Assembly (NCBI GenBank): GCA_000827265.1
Contig: KN834760.1
Coordinates: forward strand, 318,875-335,794
DNA length: 16,920 nucleotides
Reading direction: 5' to 3'
Origin: Collybiopsis luxurians FD-317 M1
Taxonomy: Eukaryota; Basidiomycota; Agaricomycetes; Agaricales; Omphalotaceae
The position numbers were made by a program, and so were the translations under genes. How positions within the stretch are numbered: the stretch's first letter is position 1; each line of letters starts with the position of its first letter. The notes beneath the pieces are model-generated. The model was not told the origin of the DNA. It saw only the letters and a program-made list of their open reading frames with translations, and ran no database searches. Positions 1 to 8,599 of the stretch are shown here, piece by piece.

Positions 1-351
1 TAGAGAGACCTAGGGATTCCAAGGCTTGCTAGGCTAGAATTGAGGGGATGTCCTCTGTCAACCTTGAACCAATAACTTTGGCCTGATTTTGAAGTCTGAA
101 CCTTTAAATTAGAAGATATATTATCCCTTGTACTTTAATGTGGTCAAGACACTAGTTCTGGTAAAGTATGTAGCCCCCTACAATACTAATTGGGATAACA
201 CAGGGCAGCTGCCAAGGGACAGAGTAAAGCCTAAGGCAGCTGCCCTGAAAAAATGGCTTGGGCAGGATGCCCAAATTTGACCCCTCTTAGGGCATTATTT
301 TTTATCTGGATTATACCCTAAGAAGGTTACTTAGGGTGGCTGCCTGAAGTG
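1..351. repeat. Left copy of 351-bp direct repeat (cut by window start)
   Basis: The sequence matches 5870-6220 over its whole length, with about 20 differences by eye, mostly transitions. Similarity stops sharply after the shared end GCCTGAAGTG, where this copy continues GAGAACC and the other ATGTCAC. The left edge cannot be set because the window begins inside the repeat. The repeat holds a GGGCAGCTGCC hairpin (203-245). Two same-oriented copies about 5.87 kb apart with pseudogenes between them suggest terminal repeats of a mobile element, but the shared end is not the CA expected of an LTR. Confidence 0.9.
203..245. repeat. Hairpin: inverted GGGCAGCTGCC arms in left repeat
   Basis: GGGCAGCTGCC at 203-213 and its reverse complement GGCAGCTGCCC at 235-245 form perfect 11-bp arms around a 21-nt loop. 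Each arm also contains the self-palindrome GGCAGCTGCC. The equivalent hairpin in the right repeat is at 6071-6113 with the loop nearly unchanged. Confidence 0.85.
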
Positions 352-1161
352 GAGAACCAAGTCAGAGGTTTACTTCTTTTGGACCCCCCACTGCCTGAAA
401 AGTGGATTCTCAGTCCAATGTGACATTTATCTTTGCATGACTTGGAATTCTACATCCAGGTGCATCATGGCCCATATGCCAGCAAGGACAACCAACTTGT
501 CCACTTGGCTCTCTCTGATGGTAGACTCCAGGTTTGAATGTCTACCAAGAGAAATGACAAGAGAAGATCTAAGTATATTGAGATCACTGCAGAAGATATC
601 TGCAACATTCCACTGAATGGAGTACGTACAAAGAAAGTCAGCCAGAGAGCAGCCAATGCAAGGGGTCTTTTCCTCATTGCTGATGCCAGCGATGTCAAAC
701 TCTATTATCACATTGGCAAACTCATTGGCAGAGTCTGCAACATTACCCATGATGACTCTGGCAATTTACTTGCTGAGGAAGGCCTCTACTTTGTTCAGAG
801 AGTCAACCTCTACCCCATCCCAGGGTGAGTTGGGTATGAGGAGGAAGTGATGGTCGACAAAGTGCCTTTCACAATTGAGTGGTCCTCCCTCTTACTTGTA
901 CATCTTTCAGCCAACCTGAACTTGGCTGGTAATAAGAAGATGTACAAAATTCAGACAAAGTTTGAGGGATGGATGTTGGCTTGTGATGAACCAGACAGTG
1001 AGCAGAAGAGTCAGATTGCAAAACAGAGGAAGGGGGAGATTGTTATGAGTGTCAGTGGACTTGCAGAGCAAATTGAGAGAGCTTGGACAGGACACAAAAA
1101 GACTCCTCCTCTACCCATGCAGGATGGACCTGTCAATTGGGAGAATATATTGCTCTTGTAA
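352..1161 (+). pseudogene. Decayed ORF A, unknown function, three in-frame TGA codons
   Basis: One reading frame runs from the inner edge of the left direct repeat to a TAA at 1159-1161. It is interrupted only by TGA at 421, 535 and 826, each one C-to-T step from CGA (Arg). Read through, it gives about 270 residues of ordinary, mixed composition, for example YIEITAEDICNIPLNG near 574-621 and KMYKIQTKFEGWMLACDEP near 940-996. I do not recognise the family. A GTGAGT at 825 and a CAG at 908-910 look like splice sites, but joining them puts the second part out of frame, so a mutated continuous ORF fits better. The true start is unclear; the frame is open back to a TAA at 319, inside the repeat. 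A shorter minus-strand ORF (427-750) overlaps but covers less of the region. Confidence 0.55.
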
Positions 1162-1629
1162 AGTTTGACTTGGTGGCCACAGACATTCTTTATGTATTTT
1201 CTATGCTGCATGTTTACCAATGGACTAATTCTTCACTATACCCACCCTTCAATATGATACTTTTTTGCACATTAAACAACAAGTAAACTAGATATAATGA
1301 TATCTCATATGCGCCACTTTGACTTGATTTGGAAGCAAAGTAAGATTTCCAACCTCTGTTTTGGGAATGTAAGAAAATAAGGTGTCCAAAATGACATTAA
1401 ACTATGGCACTCAGTGCACTCAGTGCATGTAGAGTGTGCATTTTGTTCTTATAATGCAGATTTCTGGAAACCTGAAAAAGGAAAAGAAAATTAAATAAAA
1501 AAACAAGAAAAAAGCTATTGTGCATGTCAACTTTGCATGCTTGTTAACTTCTTACTGACTTAAACAGACTCAACTTCCTTTCTCTGCCTCATTCCCCCCA
1601 ACCTGTCATTTCATTGTAACCATCAGATC
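1162..1629. other. Intergenic spacer between ORF A and gene B
   Basis: I see no coding frame of substance. The sequence is AT-rich with a short tandem ACTCAGTGC (about 1410-1426) and an A-rich tract AATTAAATAAAAAAACAAG near 1489-1507, about 120 bp before the gene B start, which could be promoter-like. No terminator or poly(A) signal can be assigned with confidence. Confidence 0.5.
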
Positions 1630-1945
1630 ATGGGTAACTCTTCAAAATGCAGCACTCATTCCTCAGCTAGACAAACTGCAATTGCGGCAGCCCATACAAG
1701 AGGGCAGCTGCAACAAGCCCATTCTGGTGCTCCAGCTCCCCTCAAATCTCAGGCCATGAGGGTAAAGCCAGCATCTAAGCTTGCCTCAGAGTGAGTAGCA
1801 CAAAAATGGCTCTTTTTGGACTGTGTTTTGGTCTCTCCTATTGAGACCAACACTGTTAAGCTGCCCTCTATCTGTGAAACACCCACAATGCTGGAGTCTA
1901 GTACAGCAAAGCATGACTCTACCAACTCAGTTGCTCAAGCTCAAA

Positions 1946-2003
1946 GTATGCTACAACTTATTCATAATATCTACCAGTCACTAATACATACTAGACTATA
2001 CAG
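1946..2003 (+). other. Predicted intron 1 of gene B (58 nt)
   Basis: Donor GTATGC, candidate branch CTAATAC at 1981, acceptor TACAG at 1999-2003. Removing it joins the frame used before 1945 to the one used after 2004 and skips the in-frame TAA that the second frame would otherwise meet at about 1982. Confidence 0.75.
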
Positions 2004-3199
2004 ATACTCTGTGGCAGACCCCACCCAAAACACAGATACAACAGACCATGTGTCTGAACTTCAGTACTCCAGTAGACTCGCTCAAAAACTCTGCCTCTTG
2101 CCTGCCTCATTCCTATTCAGATGTATCTCCCTCACAACTGTTGTTCCTCCAAAGATTTGCATCTGACAACATCCCTCCAACACCAGGACCTTCCACATTA
2201 CCTCATCTACCCCCCTTCCCTATGAGATCTAGCCCCCTACCACTGTCTAGCCCTACACCAGTGGAACCTCTTCACCGCTTAGATCCCCAATCAAAAGGGA
2301 AGGTTTTTGATAACAATGACTCAGATGAGGAAGAAGACAACCTGGAGGATCTACCTTCATGGCCCACTTATTCCAGTGCGAGGGTGTCAGGAAGAAGAAG
2401 AGGTCTTCCTCCAGTACTGGAGGAGGAGGAGGCCATAGATCTGGTTTTGATGCAGATGTCTGCCAAATTGAGGGGGAAGCAGAAAGCTATAGAACTGAGC
2501 TCACCCAGAGAGTGGACCGATGAGGATGATGATGGGAAAGGGCAGGTCAATTTCAATGTTAATGGCAATGAAGAGGGGGTGAATGCAACAGTAGGACCAG
2601 GGAAGTGGCCACAAACCTCAGAAGGTTCTGATCACTATGACTCACCTTCCATTCAACCAGCATCAAATCCATCCCAAAAATCTGCCAAAGATTTCAAGGC
2701 TGGCTCAATGGAGTCACAATCTATTGCTTAGCAAGCAGATAGAGACTCTGACAACTCAGAAGACATTGAATCTCACTGGGGAAAGTTTCGGGCAGAGGAT
2801 ATTTGTGAGGCTCATTGTGCCGCAGAGTCTTTCAATCAAGCCCTGCAAAAGATAGCTTAAAAAGCTGGTCACTCTGAAGCTGCTCTGAGGAGAGCTATCT
2901 CACTCAATGTGAAGACTCCATGTAACTGCAATATGTGGAATATCTTTCAGCATTATGCCACAGCAGAGGATGGGTTGAAAATTCAGAAAGAAGAAGGTCA
3001 ATCGATTGCCAAATTTATGACCATCCTTTACAATGCCTACCAGAGAATTCTTGACCACCCGGATGAGGAAAAGGAACCATTTCTCATGCATTTGCAAAAC
3101 TACTATGACAATAAGATGGCTGACCATGTCACTGGACTTTGAGCAGAAGGTCTCTCAGAGGTGAAGCTCTTGAAGTACGCTAAAGGATTTGTGAACAGG

Positions 3200-3253
3200 G
3201 TATGTATCTTGTCAATTTGATCCCTTAGGTTTCTTATTTACTCTAGTTAATAG
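3200..3253 (+). other. Predicted intron 2 of gene B (54 nt)
   Basis: Donor GTATGT, acceptor TTAATAG, phase 0. The exons on both sides are in the same frame, and the intron contains an in-frame TGA that splicing removes. Confidence 0.8.
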
Positions 3254-3548
3254 GCTCAAATGACTTACAAGATGTATCAGCTTTGTGTTTTTGGCTGGAT
3301 GGTTCATCCAGTGTCAGGGAAAGCTGTTCAGTGGGGAGGTGACCCCCTTTTCAAGGGTATGAAGACCTCAAATGCCACTGCAATGAGGCTGCAGTGTGCA
3401 GACTACAGCACCATGATTCATATGCAACATATGCAGTTAGGTCAGGAGGGCATGCTTCCACCAGAAAAGCAATGTCTGATCAACACGTACTCAGAAAAGA
3501 GAGTGTGGATACAGAGTGCAGCAAAGGAGATTTTCCTTATATTACTTT

Positions 3549-3597
3549 GTGAGTCTCCCATTTGACTTCAGCTCAATGATACTGATTATACGCACAG
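3549..3597 (+). other. Predicted intron 3 of gene B (49 nt)
   Basis: Donor GTGAGT, branch-like CTGAT at 3582, acceptor GCACAG. It follows the first base of a codon and switches exactly to the frame that continues as ELHPDADIKQMQWG. Confidence 0.75.
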
Positions 3598-3951
3598 GTG
3601 AATTGCATCCAGATGCTGATATCAAACAGATGCAATGGGGAGATAACTTTGCCGACTTATGCTACAGGCATCAAGTAACACTGGTCAACTGGCCAAAAGG
3701 TGTATGCATTCCCAGATTTCCAGGTGAGCAGAATGGGTTATCTGAAGTATCAAAACTTCCCCTTGATATTCTGAAACACATTGTCAAAGATCAAATTGAC
3801 TTTTGGAAATTGCAATCAAAAATTCTTGCAAAGATAGCTGACCCAGTGCCTCTATATAAGGATGATAGTTCTGATAAGGCCTTGGACAAGGATACAGGCA
3901 GTGTTCCCCTTGATGAGGAGGACCTTGTCTGATTTGTGTCATGGGATGATG

Positions 3952-4015
3952 GTGAGGAACTGCTTTGTATTTACAAGCCTAGCTGATTCTTTTATGCTTC
4001 ATATTGGTTCTTTAG
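3952..4015 (+). other. Predicted intron 4 of gene B (64 nt)
   Basis: Donor GTGAGG, branch-like GCTGATT about 30 nt before the acceptor TTCTTTAG. It links VSWDD in one frame to EQKALLVLQMGN in the next and removes an in-frame TGA. Confidence 0.75.
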
Positions 4016-4275
4016 AACAAAAGGCTCTACTGGTACTCCAGATGGGTAACATTGCAATAGTTTGACAGGAGCTTGAAGATTCCGACAACAATGGGCAGCC
4101 CCTCTGTTTGTTGTTGCAGTCAAAGAAATACCAAAAATGCATTGAAAATTTCAAATCCATTGCCGATTGCTCTGACAATGAGGGAGACAATGCAGATGGT
4201 GAACAGGCCCAGAAAGTGACTGACACACATAAGGACCTCACCGGGATCAACAATGAGGATGAGGACAAGGACAAG

Positions 4276-4320
4276 GATGAGGATGAGGATGAGGATGAGG
4301 ATGAGGATGAGGATGAGGAG
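4276..4320 (+). repeat. GATGAG hexanucleotide microsatellite coding for Asp-Glu
   Basis: About 7.5 tandem copies of GATGAG lie inside exon 5 of gene B and encode alternating Asp and Glu. Looser copies with AAG in place of GAG precede it from about 4252, giving Asp-Lys. It is the central part of an acidic low-complexity tract. Confidence 0.95.
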
Positions 4321-4695
4321 GGAAGCACCAACCATGTCAGGGACCCCAAATCCCAGAAGGTGGGCAAACTTTCTCACCCCAAGCTGGCCAGACAAAAGCC
4401 AAGCAGGAATGACAGAGACAAGACCCCTCATCCCAGATTCTCTTCTCAAAAGGAGGTTAGCAATGAGCAGGAGGAGCCTCGGGTGTAGAATAAGGTCAAG
4501 GGCCCCCCTATCAAACTCACAAACCAAAGAGAGGGTGATGCCCATCCCATACTGTCAAAGTCCAAATCTTTGCGGACTCATCCAGTGCCTGACAAAAGTA
4601 AGGATGGCCCCTTGAGACAAAAGTCTCTGAGCTCCAGCAAGTGGAAACAGCGCAATGAGTCTGACACTGAGGAGGAAGACACAGCATGACTCAAG

Positions 4696-4748
4696 GTAAG
4701 GTTGCCTTCATTTAATCCTTTGTCACAGTACTGACTCATCTGGTGCAG
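4696..4748 (+). other. Predicted intron 5 of gene B (53 nt)
   Basis: Donor GTAAGG, branch TACTGAC at about 4728-4734, acceptor GGTGCAG. Phase 0. The downstream exon continues as a lysine- and proline-rich then mixed sequence (DKLVLLSQLKNSEWNSDRFW) to the terminal TAA. Confidence 0.75.
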
Positions 4749-4964
4749 AAAAAACCAAAACCTTATTAAGAACAAACTGGCAAGCTGCAGGCACAAATGT
4801 CACACCCAATGGATCCTGAACATAAGGTGTGACAGGATAAATTGGTGCTACTTAGTCAATTAAAGAATTCGGAATGGAATTCAGACAGATTTTGGTGTAA
4901 ACAGCCACATTCAAAGGATAAAGTGAGTTAGGATAAAATGGCTGCGAATTGTCACAAGTTGTAA

Positions 4965-5272
4965 TATAGTACTTAACATTTTGACTCTATTCAGTACTAA
5001 TAGTTGTATTCTATATTTGTTTTGCTTAAAGTTATTGTGTGTTTTTTGTACTCCTTATGTAGCCTAAATGTAATGTCTGTTTGAAGGAACAAAAATACAA
5101 ACTTCTTGAGGTCAATAGTGGGCATAGTGGGCAGCTGCCTGCTCTGAAAAATGAATGGCAGGCAGCTGCCCACTCTGAAAAATAAATGGTGGGCAGCTGC
5201 CCATTTTTATTGTGTAATGCCTTTTCTTAAAAGGTGGAAATATATGGTTGGAAACCTTTAGATTGTAATGAA
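4965..5272. other. Spacer downstream of gene B
   Basis: No coding frame is evident. The stretch is AT-rich apart from the triple palindrome cluster at 5129-5202. Confidence 0.6.
5129..5202. repeat. Three spaced copies of palindrome GGCAGCTGCC
   Basis: GGGCAGCTGCC at 5129-5139, GGCAGCTGCCC at 5161-5171 and GGGCAGCTGCCC at 5191-5202 are separated by near-identical spacers containing CTCTGAAAAATRAATGG. This makes a short tandem array of about 32-bp units. The same palindrome forms the hairpins in both direct repeats. Confidence 0.9.
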
Positions 5273-5372
5273 GACACCATGGTCTAGCTGGTTAAGACAT
5301 CCATAACAAGTTATCGAAAGGAAATATCATTATTGTTTATGGAAGGCAAGGGTTCGAATCCCTCTGGTGTCA
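5273..5372 (+). tRNA. tRNA-like gene with intron-like insert, anticodon uncertain
   Basis: The acceptor stem GACACCA (5273-5279) pairs perfectly with TGGTGTC (5365-5371). The D arm GTCT/AGAC is intact, and the A box TGGTCTAGCTGG and B box GGTTCGAATCC match Pol III consensus. The T loop is TTCGAAT. The anticodon stem TCCAT (5300-5304) pairs with ATGGA (5339-5343), leaving 34 nt between them, which equals a 7-nt loop plus a 27-nt intron. By position the anticodon would be CAA (5307-5309). The base at position 33 is A rather than the near-universal U, the first T-stem pair is A-C, and the short variable loop does not suit tRNA-Leu. It may therefore be a tRNA pseudogene or a tRNA-derived SINE head. 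Confidence 0.6.
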
Positions 5373-5869
5373 TTTAATTTGATTGCTTTGACTGAATTAT
5401 TTTTGGCCCAAAGTTACTTCATGGTTTTTAGTGTCAATAGATTTTTCTTGATAAAAGAGATATTAATTTGCTGCTGCTTACCTTGTAAAAGAGTACCTGC
5501 CAGTGGGCAAGCTAGGATGATGTTGCTTTAGCTGTATTTATTTGCTTTCTGTATATTCATTTCTTCAAATTGACTCATTAATAATGCAATCACCTTTTGA
5601 AACACTTATCTGGAGTTGGATTAGGGGTCCTCCAGGCTATATCAGAGCATTCCTGGGTTCAGCTAAGGAATCCCAGGGAATGTGAATTATTCCTAGGCAT
5701 CCCTGCAAACCCAAGCCATATAGGGCCTCCAATAAAGAGACCTTAAGGAGCACAGGGTCCAGGGTACCACTGATCCAATTCTTATGGAGGCTCAAAAATC
5801 CTGAAATTGCCTGGACTCTCCCAGAGCAACTTTAGAGCTATGACAATGTGTGTATGTGTGAAGCCTACC
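5373..5869. other. Non-coding stretch before right direct repeat
   Basis: I see no gene. The first run of five T after the tRNA-like gene is at about 5400-5404 and could end a Pol III transcript. The part next to 5870 probably belongs to the same repeat family, but its partner lies before the window start, so it cannot be compared. Confidence 0.5.
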
Positions 5870-6220
5870 TAGAGAGACATAGGGATTCCAAGGCTTGCTA
5901 GGCTAGAATTGAGGGGATGTCCACTGTCAACCTTGAACTGATAACTTTGACCCAATTTTAAAGTCTGAACCTTCACATTAGAAGATATATTATCACTTGT
6001 ACTTTAATGTAGTCAAGACACTAGTTCTGGTAAAGTATATAGCCCCTCCAACACTAGTTGGGATAACACAGGGCAGCTGCCAAGGGACAGAGTAAAGCCT
6101 GAGGCAGCTGCCCTGAAAAAATGGCTTGGGCAGGATGCCCAAATTTGACCCCTCTTAGGGCATTATTTTTTCATCTGGATTATACCCTAAGAAGGTTACT
6201 TAGGGTGGCTGCCTGAAGTG
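5870..6220. repeat. Right copy of 351-bp direct repeat
   Basis: It aligns with 1-351 at an offset of 5869. The hairpin arms are at 6071-6081 and 6103-6113. The differences from the left copy (for example CCTGATTTTGAAG versus CCCAATTTTAAAG) are mostly C/T and G/A. Sequence after 6220 is unrelated to that after 351. Confidence 0.9.
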
Positions 6221-8330
6221 ATGTCACTATACCTTGATTTAAAGAGGCTGGTTTCTTCAGCCACTTCACCAAGTCAAATTTCCGGTCATTGAACTTGGAG
6301 AGTGTCAAGAAACAAACTTGTCATTGTAAGTGATGCAGATGAATGTGTAAAGGTGGCTTCAACATTGTCCAAGGTATATTCCACATTGGTATACTAGTAA
6401 CCAGTTTGCCTGAACACCTTTGTCTCTTGCAGTCTCATCAGATTTCCCTAGCCTTCCATAGGGAGAGGCTTATTCGGTTGCTTCAAGTGGAGTGCTGACT
6501 TCACATCTGGTATTTCTCCTCAATACACAAGTGTTTAATGGCCATATTGAGAAGCTAATCTCTTGCACACATGACATGAACTCACTTGACAGATCTTTGT
6601 ATATTTTGATCGACGGAGGCTGGCTTCTTTAGCCAGCTCAGGTTATTTCCTGCCAGTAGATGACAAGGCTTTGGGTAATCCCAACTTTCCTCATTGGGCC
6701 TGAGCAGCTCAGGAAGTCTAGATGACATTGAGACCTGCATAGGTCAAACTATTTACCAGTAAATCTCATCTCTGACCCACCTTTTCAGCCTGTACTTACT
6801 GCTGGGCATACAAATGTCCCTATATCTTCATCTGAGAAGATGCTTACTTTAACAGCTGCATGAAATCAAAGGTCAGGTCATTGGTTTTGAAGGTGTGGAG
6901 GGCTGAACCTGTCATTGTCACTGATAGTACTATCAATGTCCCAGAGTTGCAACTGAAAATGCTGGTATAGAAAAACTTGTGCATTTTTCAGCAGATAAGC
7001 TCTATTTTTCCCATATATTGTAAACATATCCTAAACCTGAATTTAGCCAAGTTTGAGGATTTTAGAATGGCTCCAGATGTAGCCAATGCAAAGCCAGTTT
7101 GAGGTCAGAAAATGGCAGGAGTTGCAATCCGGTCCAGCGATTCCAAAGCGTATGGGAAAATTGCAACTTATGTTCTCCTGGCCTGTTTGAAGCAAGTTCT
7201 AGGTGATACTCAAGTCCCAAAAACTCCGGAATGAGTAACTTAGTATCAAATAGGTGTAATATGGCTACAGTATAAGTTTTGGGAGTTTTGAAGCAGTCTA
7301 AGTACAACCCGGTGTCAAAAGGTGACTTACAACTGGAGTTTCAATGTTTTCAGAAAATCCTCAATATTTTTCTCATAATATTTCACATCCTAAAGCTAAT
7401 AGGCCTCTTGCATACATATATAAGAGCTTGGATAAAAAAATTGAAGAGTAACAGATGGAAATTGCACTCAAACAAAAGGATTTATTTGCCCGATTGCAAC
7501 TCTGGGACATTGATAGTATAAGTGGCAAAGTGGCTAGCCAAAGGTAAATTTATCATCCATCTACTAGTGACAAAGAGAATGAATGTCTTTTTCTCTTGTA
7601 GTCTTCAGTGACAACATTCTCTACAGAATCAAAGTAGATGGTTTTAAATCTCACATTCGGCAATGCTCAAGTGTCAAACATAAATCCTGGTATCCTTTGA
7701 GAGGCTGGCATTGTTCACTTCTAGTCAAACAGTAGGATTTTACTTCAGCTGAAGTCTTGGGCAACCAACTTAATTGAGTTCATAACTGGTTATTGATGCT
7801 GTCAGACAGGAATTGGTGCAGTGGGCTTTCATGTTTGTTTTCTTTTTTTCTTCAATTGGTTCACATATACCAACTCCCAGACACAATAACTACTATATAC
7901 TTTGTGTATTCTGCCATATCATCTCCAACTCAAAAAGCTCAGGTGCTGTCTATGCAGTGCCTTACTATGAAATGAGTGGCCTGCTGAAGTTGATTTATTC
8001 CCTTAGCAGTAGTAGATCTAAAATCCAGTTTTCAGATACTTTCACTTGACATTCTTATGTAAAGTTATAGTTTCTGTCACTGTAGTTGCAATGAATGGAT
8101 TATGACTGAAACTAATTATTCACCTCTATTGTTGAAACTGTTTGAAGATACTCTAGACTCAATTTTGTATTATTATGCATTCTGAATCAGGCTATTACCT
8201 TGGCTACTGGAGGTTTGCTGAGGATATTATCTTTTCCTCAGTTACCTTTGGTGCACAGGTTACCCAGGTTACCTCAGGATATTGCCATATCCTAGTTGAC
8301 CTAAAGCTCAGTCTATTTTCTCTGATGTAG
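6221..8330. other. Decayed repeat-rich region without recognisable gene
   Basis: Short ORFs occur on both strands (for example minus 7307-7062 and plus 7279-7521), but none shows a family signature and all frames are broken often. Diverged copies of a motif around GAGGCTGG followed by TTCTTCAGCC-like sequence appear near 6244, 6616 and 7701. Segments near 6284-6340 and 6877-6925 share GGTCATTG ... TGTCATTG, suggesting old tandem or dispersed duplications. A perfect 25-bp inverted repeat is listed separately. CpG is a little less rare around 7120-7310 than in the surroundings. Confidence 0.45.
6928..7518. repeat. 25-bp inverted repeat pair with 541-bp spacer
   Basis: The arms are 6928-6952 (TACTATCAATGTCCCAGAGT...) and 7494-7518, exact reverse complements over 25 bp. 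Both arms read TINVPELQ in one frame on their respective strands, so they may be an inverted duplication of a former coding segment rather than transposon ends. No target-site duplication was found. Confidence 0.8.
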
Positions 8331-8331
8331 G
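8215..8331. repeat. Small repeat with GGATAT-TGCC-ATATCC hairpin truncating the old protease
   Basis: The stretch contains repeated CAGGTTACC units and the short hairpin GGATATTGCCATATCC. It resembles the CCTCAGGATATC / CTACCCAGGCTACCC sequence near 12300-12480, so it may be another copy of that repeat family. It begins exactly where the minus-strand protease frame loses meaning. Confidence 0.4.
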
Positions 8332-8599
8332 AATTCAACTGTTTGAATTGATCTGTCTGCAAAGCTGATAGTATCTTTAAAAATTTCTGTTATATCCCCT
8401 GCCAAAGTTCACTGTCCATTGAATAATTCAAGTGGAATTGGAGTATCTAAATCAGAGATACTTTTTGGGAATTTTTCTGCAAGGTTCTTATTGATAAAAG
8501 AACAAGTCATGCCCAAATTGATAAGAGTATTATAGCTTAGATTTTCAGAATCAGAGAAGGGGAAACATGTCAAAACAAGAAATGAGTTGTTAGAGCAAG
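8332..8599 (-). pseudogene. Aspartic protease fragment, catalytic Asp lost
   Basis: The minus frame reads NTLINLGMTCSFINKNLAEK, which aligns in pattern with the retropepsin active site LIDSGAT-x-x-FI. Asn-Leu-Gly (codons at 8519-8511) stands where Asp-Ser-Gly is expected, changes explained by G-to-A and C-to-T. It continues PIPLELFNGQ, a TGA (8411-8409, likely from CGA), then TLAGDITEIFKDTISFADRS, and stops making sense after VEFL at about 8332. In family members the second half of the protease and then reverse transcriptase should follow. They are absent here. Confidence 0.65.

Larger units (their letters stand above)
1630..4964 (+). pseudogene. Gene B: six-exon pseudogene, unknown function, HMG-box-like segment
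   Basis: Exons 1630-1945, 2004-3199, 3254-3548, 3598-3951, 4016-4695 and 4749-4964 join in frame through five short introns to about 1018 codons, ending in TAA at 4962. Premature stops lie at 2729 TAG, 2858 TAA, 3140, 3930 and 4063 TGA, 4486 TAG, 4687 TGA, 4767 TAA, 4830 TGA and 4929 TAG. A further TGA at 1792 overlaps a GTGAGT and might be intronic. All are one C-to-T from Arg or Gln codons, and no frameshift is needed. The protein has a Pro/Ser-rich N-terminus, acidic patches (DNNDSDEEEDN near 2310), a Trp/Tyr-rich segment at 2930-3118 with the spacing of an HMG box (WNIFQHY ... DHPDEEKEPF), a conserved-looking core, and an Asp/Glu repeat at 4276-4320. The HMG resemblance is weak. The start is the first ATG after a TAA at 1561. 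Retained introns argue against a retrocopy. Function is unknown. Confidence 0.75.

Noticed and set aside
427..750. Minus-strand ORF of 107 codons overlapping ORF A
   Set aside because: The plus-strand frame spans more than twice the length with only CGA-type stops. The minus ORF has no recognised motif and no continuation. It is not fully excluded.
825..910. Intron in ORF A (GTGAGT to CAG)
   Set aside because: The splice leads into a frame that meets stops within a few codons; the continuous frame with a single TGA fits better.
4120..4545. Minus-strand ORF with Leu/Ile and Ser repeats
   Set aside because: It is the antisense shadow of the GATGAG repeat in gene B exon 5.
5129..5202. CRISPR-like array of spaced palindromes
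   Set aside because: There are only three units, the spacers are near-identical rather than unique, and the context is eukaryotic.
7062..7307. Minus-strand ORF of 81 codons
   Set aside because: It lies between the 25-bp inverted arms, but there is no start context, motif or extension, and neighbouring frames are riddled with stops.
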